Positions 5,305-5,434 of a DNA stretch of 5,434 nucleotides are shown in pieces. This DNA comes from Anaerolineae bacterium. GTDB taxonomy: Bacteria > Chloroflexota > Anaerolineae > B4-G1. Numbering within the stretch: the first letter of the stretch is position 1; the number at the start of each line of letters is the position of its first letter. The position numbers were made by a program, and so were the translations under genes. The notes beneath the pieces are model-generated. The model made no database searches, was not told where the DNA came from, and saw nothing but the letters and a program-made list of their open reading frames with translations. Where the stretch lies: positions 1-5,434 of the forward strand of contig JAUWOI010000332.1 in NCBI GenBank assembly GCA_030612185.1, written 5' to 3'.

Positions 5305-5434
5305 TCAGGCAGAGAGCGCATACACGTGACGGTCTGTTGATCCAATGTAGATCACGCCATCCACCACCGTGGGTGACGACGTCACCGGCCCATCAGTCTG
5401 AAAGCGCCACCGCAAGGCGCTCGTTTGAGCATCC
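5305..5434 (-). CDS. PQQ-type beta-propeller repeat protein, C-terminal end
   Basis: On the minus strand one frame is open from the window's right edge to TGA at 5305-5307, giving 42 residues. They read as one blade of a PQQ-like propeller: W-R-F-Q-T-D-G-P-V-T-S-S-P-T, then VVDGVIYIGSTDRHVYAL, then the stop. The order W-x-F-x-T, S-S-P-T, DG-x-(I/V)-Y-(I/V)-GS and VYAL is the standard repeat of this family (outer-membrane-assembly BamB-like and PQQ-dehydrogenase-like propellers). The 5' end is outside the window, so total length and other domains are unknown. Its stop lies 23 bp before the PP2C start on the same strand, placing it in the same operon. In bacteria, Ser/Thr kinases can carry C-terminal propellers of this kind, so this could be the tail of a kinase; equally it could be a lone propeller protein. 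Confidence 0.82.
   Translation of the reverse strand, partial: DAQTSALRWRFQTDGPVTSSPTVVDGVIYIGSTDRHVYALSA

Overview
This window looks like part of a Chloroflexota (Anaerolineae/Caldilineae-type) chromosome. That placement is inferred from three things: a secreted repeat protein with a YLPL-type C-terminal motif that I associate with that phylum, GC-rich codon use, and the style of the FHA, PP2C and von Willebrand A (VWA) signalling proteins. No rRNA or other phylogenetic marker is present to prove it.

Left part (1-1803, plus strand): the 3' end of a large gene made of tandem 92-residue prealbumin-like (SpaA/CnaB-like) domains. Six complete units and the tail of a seventh are visible, and the array continues off the left edge. 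Every unit keeps a Lys/Glu/Asn set in positions expected for an intramolecular isopeptide bond, plus two cysteines in a fixed Cx23C spacing. The protein is probably a cell-surface or secreted stalk or adhesin-like protein.

Middle (1804-2151): a convergent intergenic region. It holds two hairpins followed by U-rich tracts on the minus strand, read as tandem terminators for the minus-strand operon. It also holds a 33-codon open stretch that resembles the C-terminal end of an OmpR/KdpE-type response regulator and is probably a gene relic.

Right part (5434-2152, minus strand): a compact operon transcribed right to left. In order, it encodes the C-terminal end of a PQQ-type beta-propeller protein, a PP2C/PPM protein phosphatase, a J-domain-VWA fusion protein, a zinc-ribbon-FHA protein, and a small beta-rich protein of unknown function. 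Gaps are 23 and 5 bp, then an 8-bp overlap, then 31 bp, so co-transcription is very likely. The set combines a phosphatase (eraser), an FHA phosphothreonine reader and a VWA/MIDAS scaffold. A Ser/Thr kinase (writer) is expected nearby, possibly as the N-terminal part of the truncated propeller protein, but it is not visible. The layout recalls the TerY-type VWA / PP2C / kinase triads, with an unusual chaperone-recruiting J domain added to the VWA protein.
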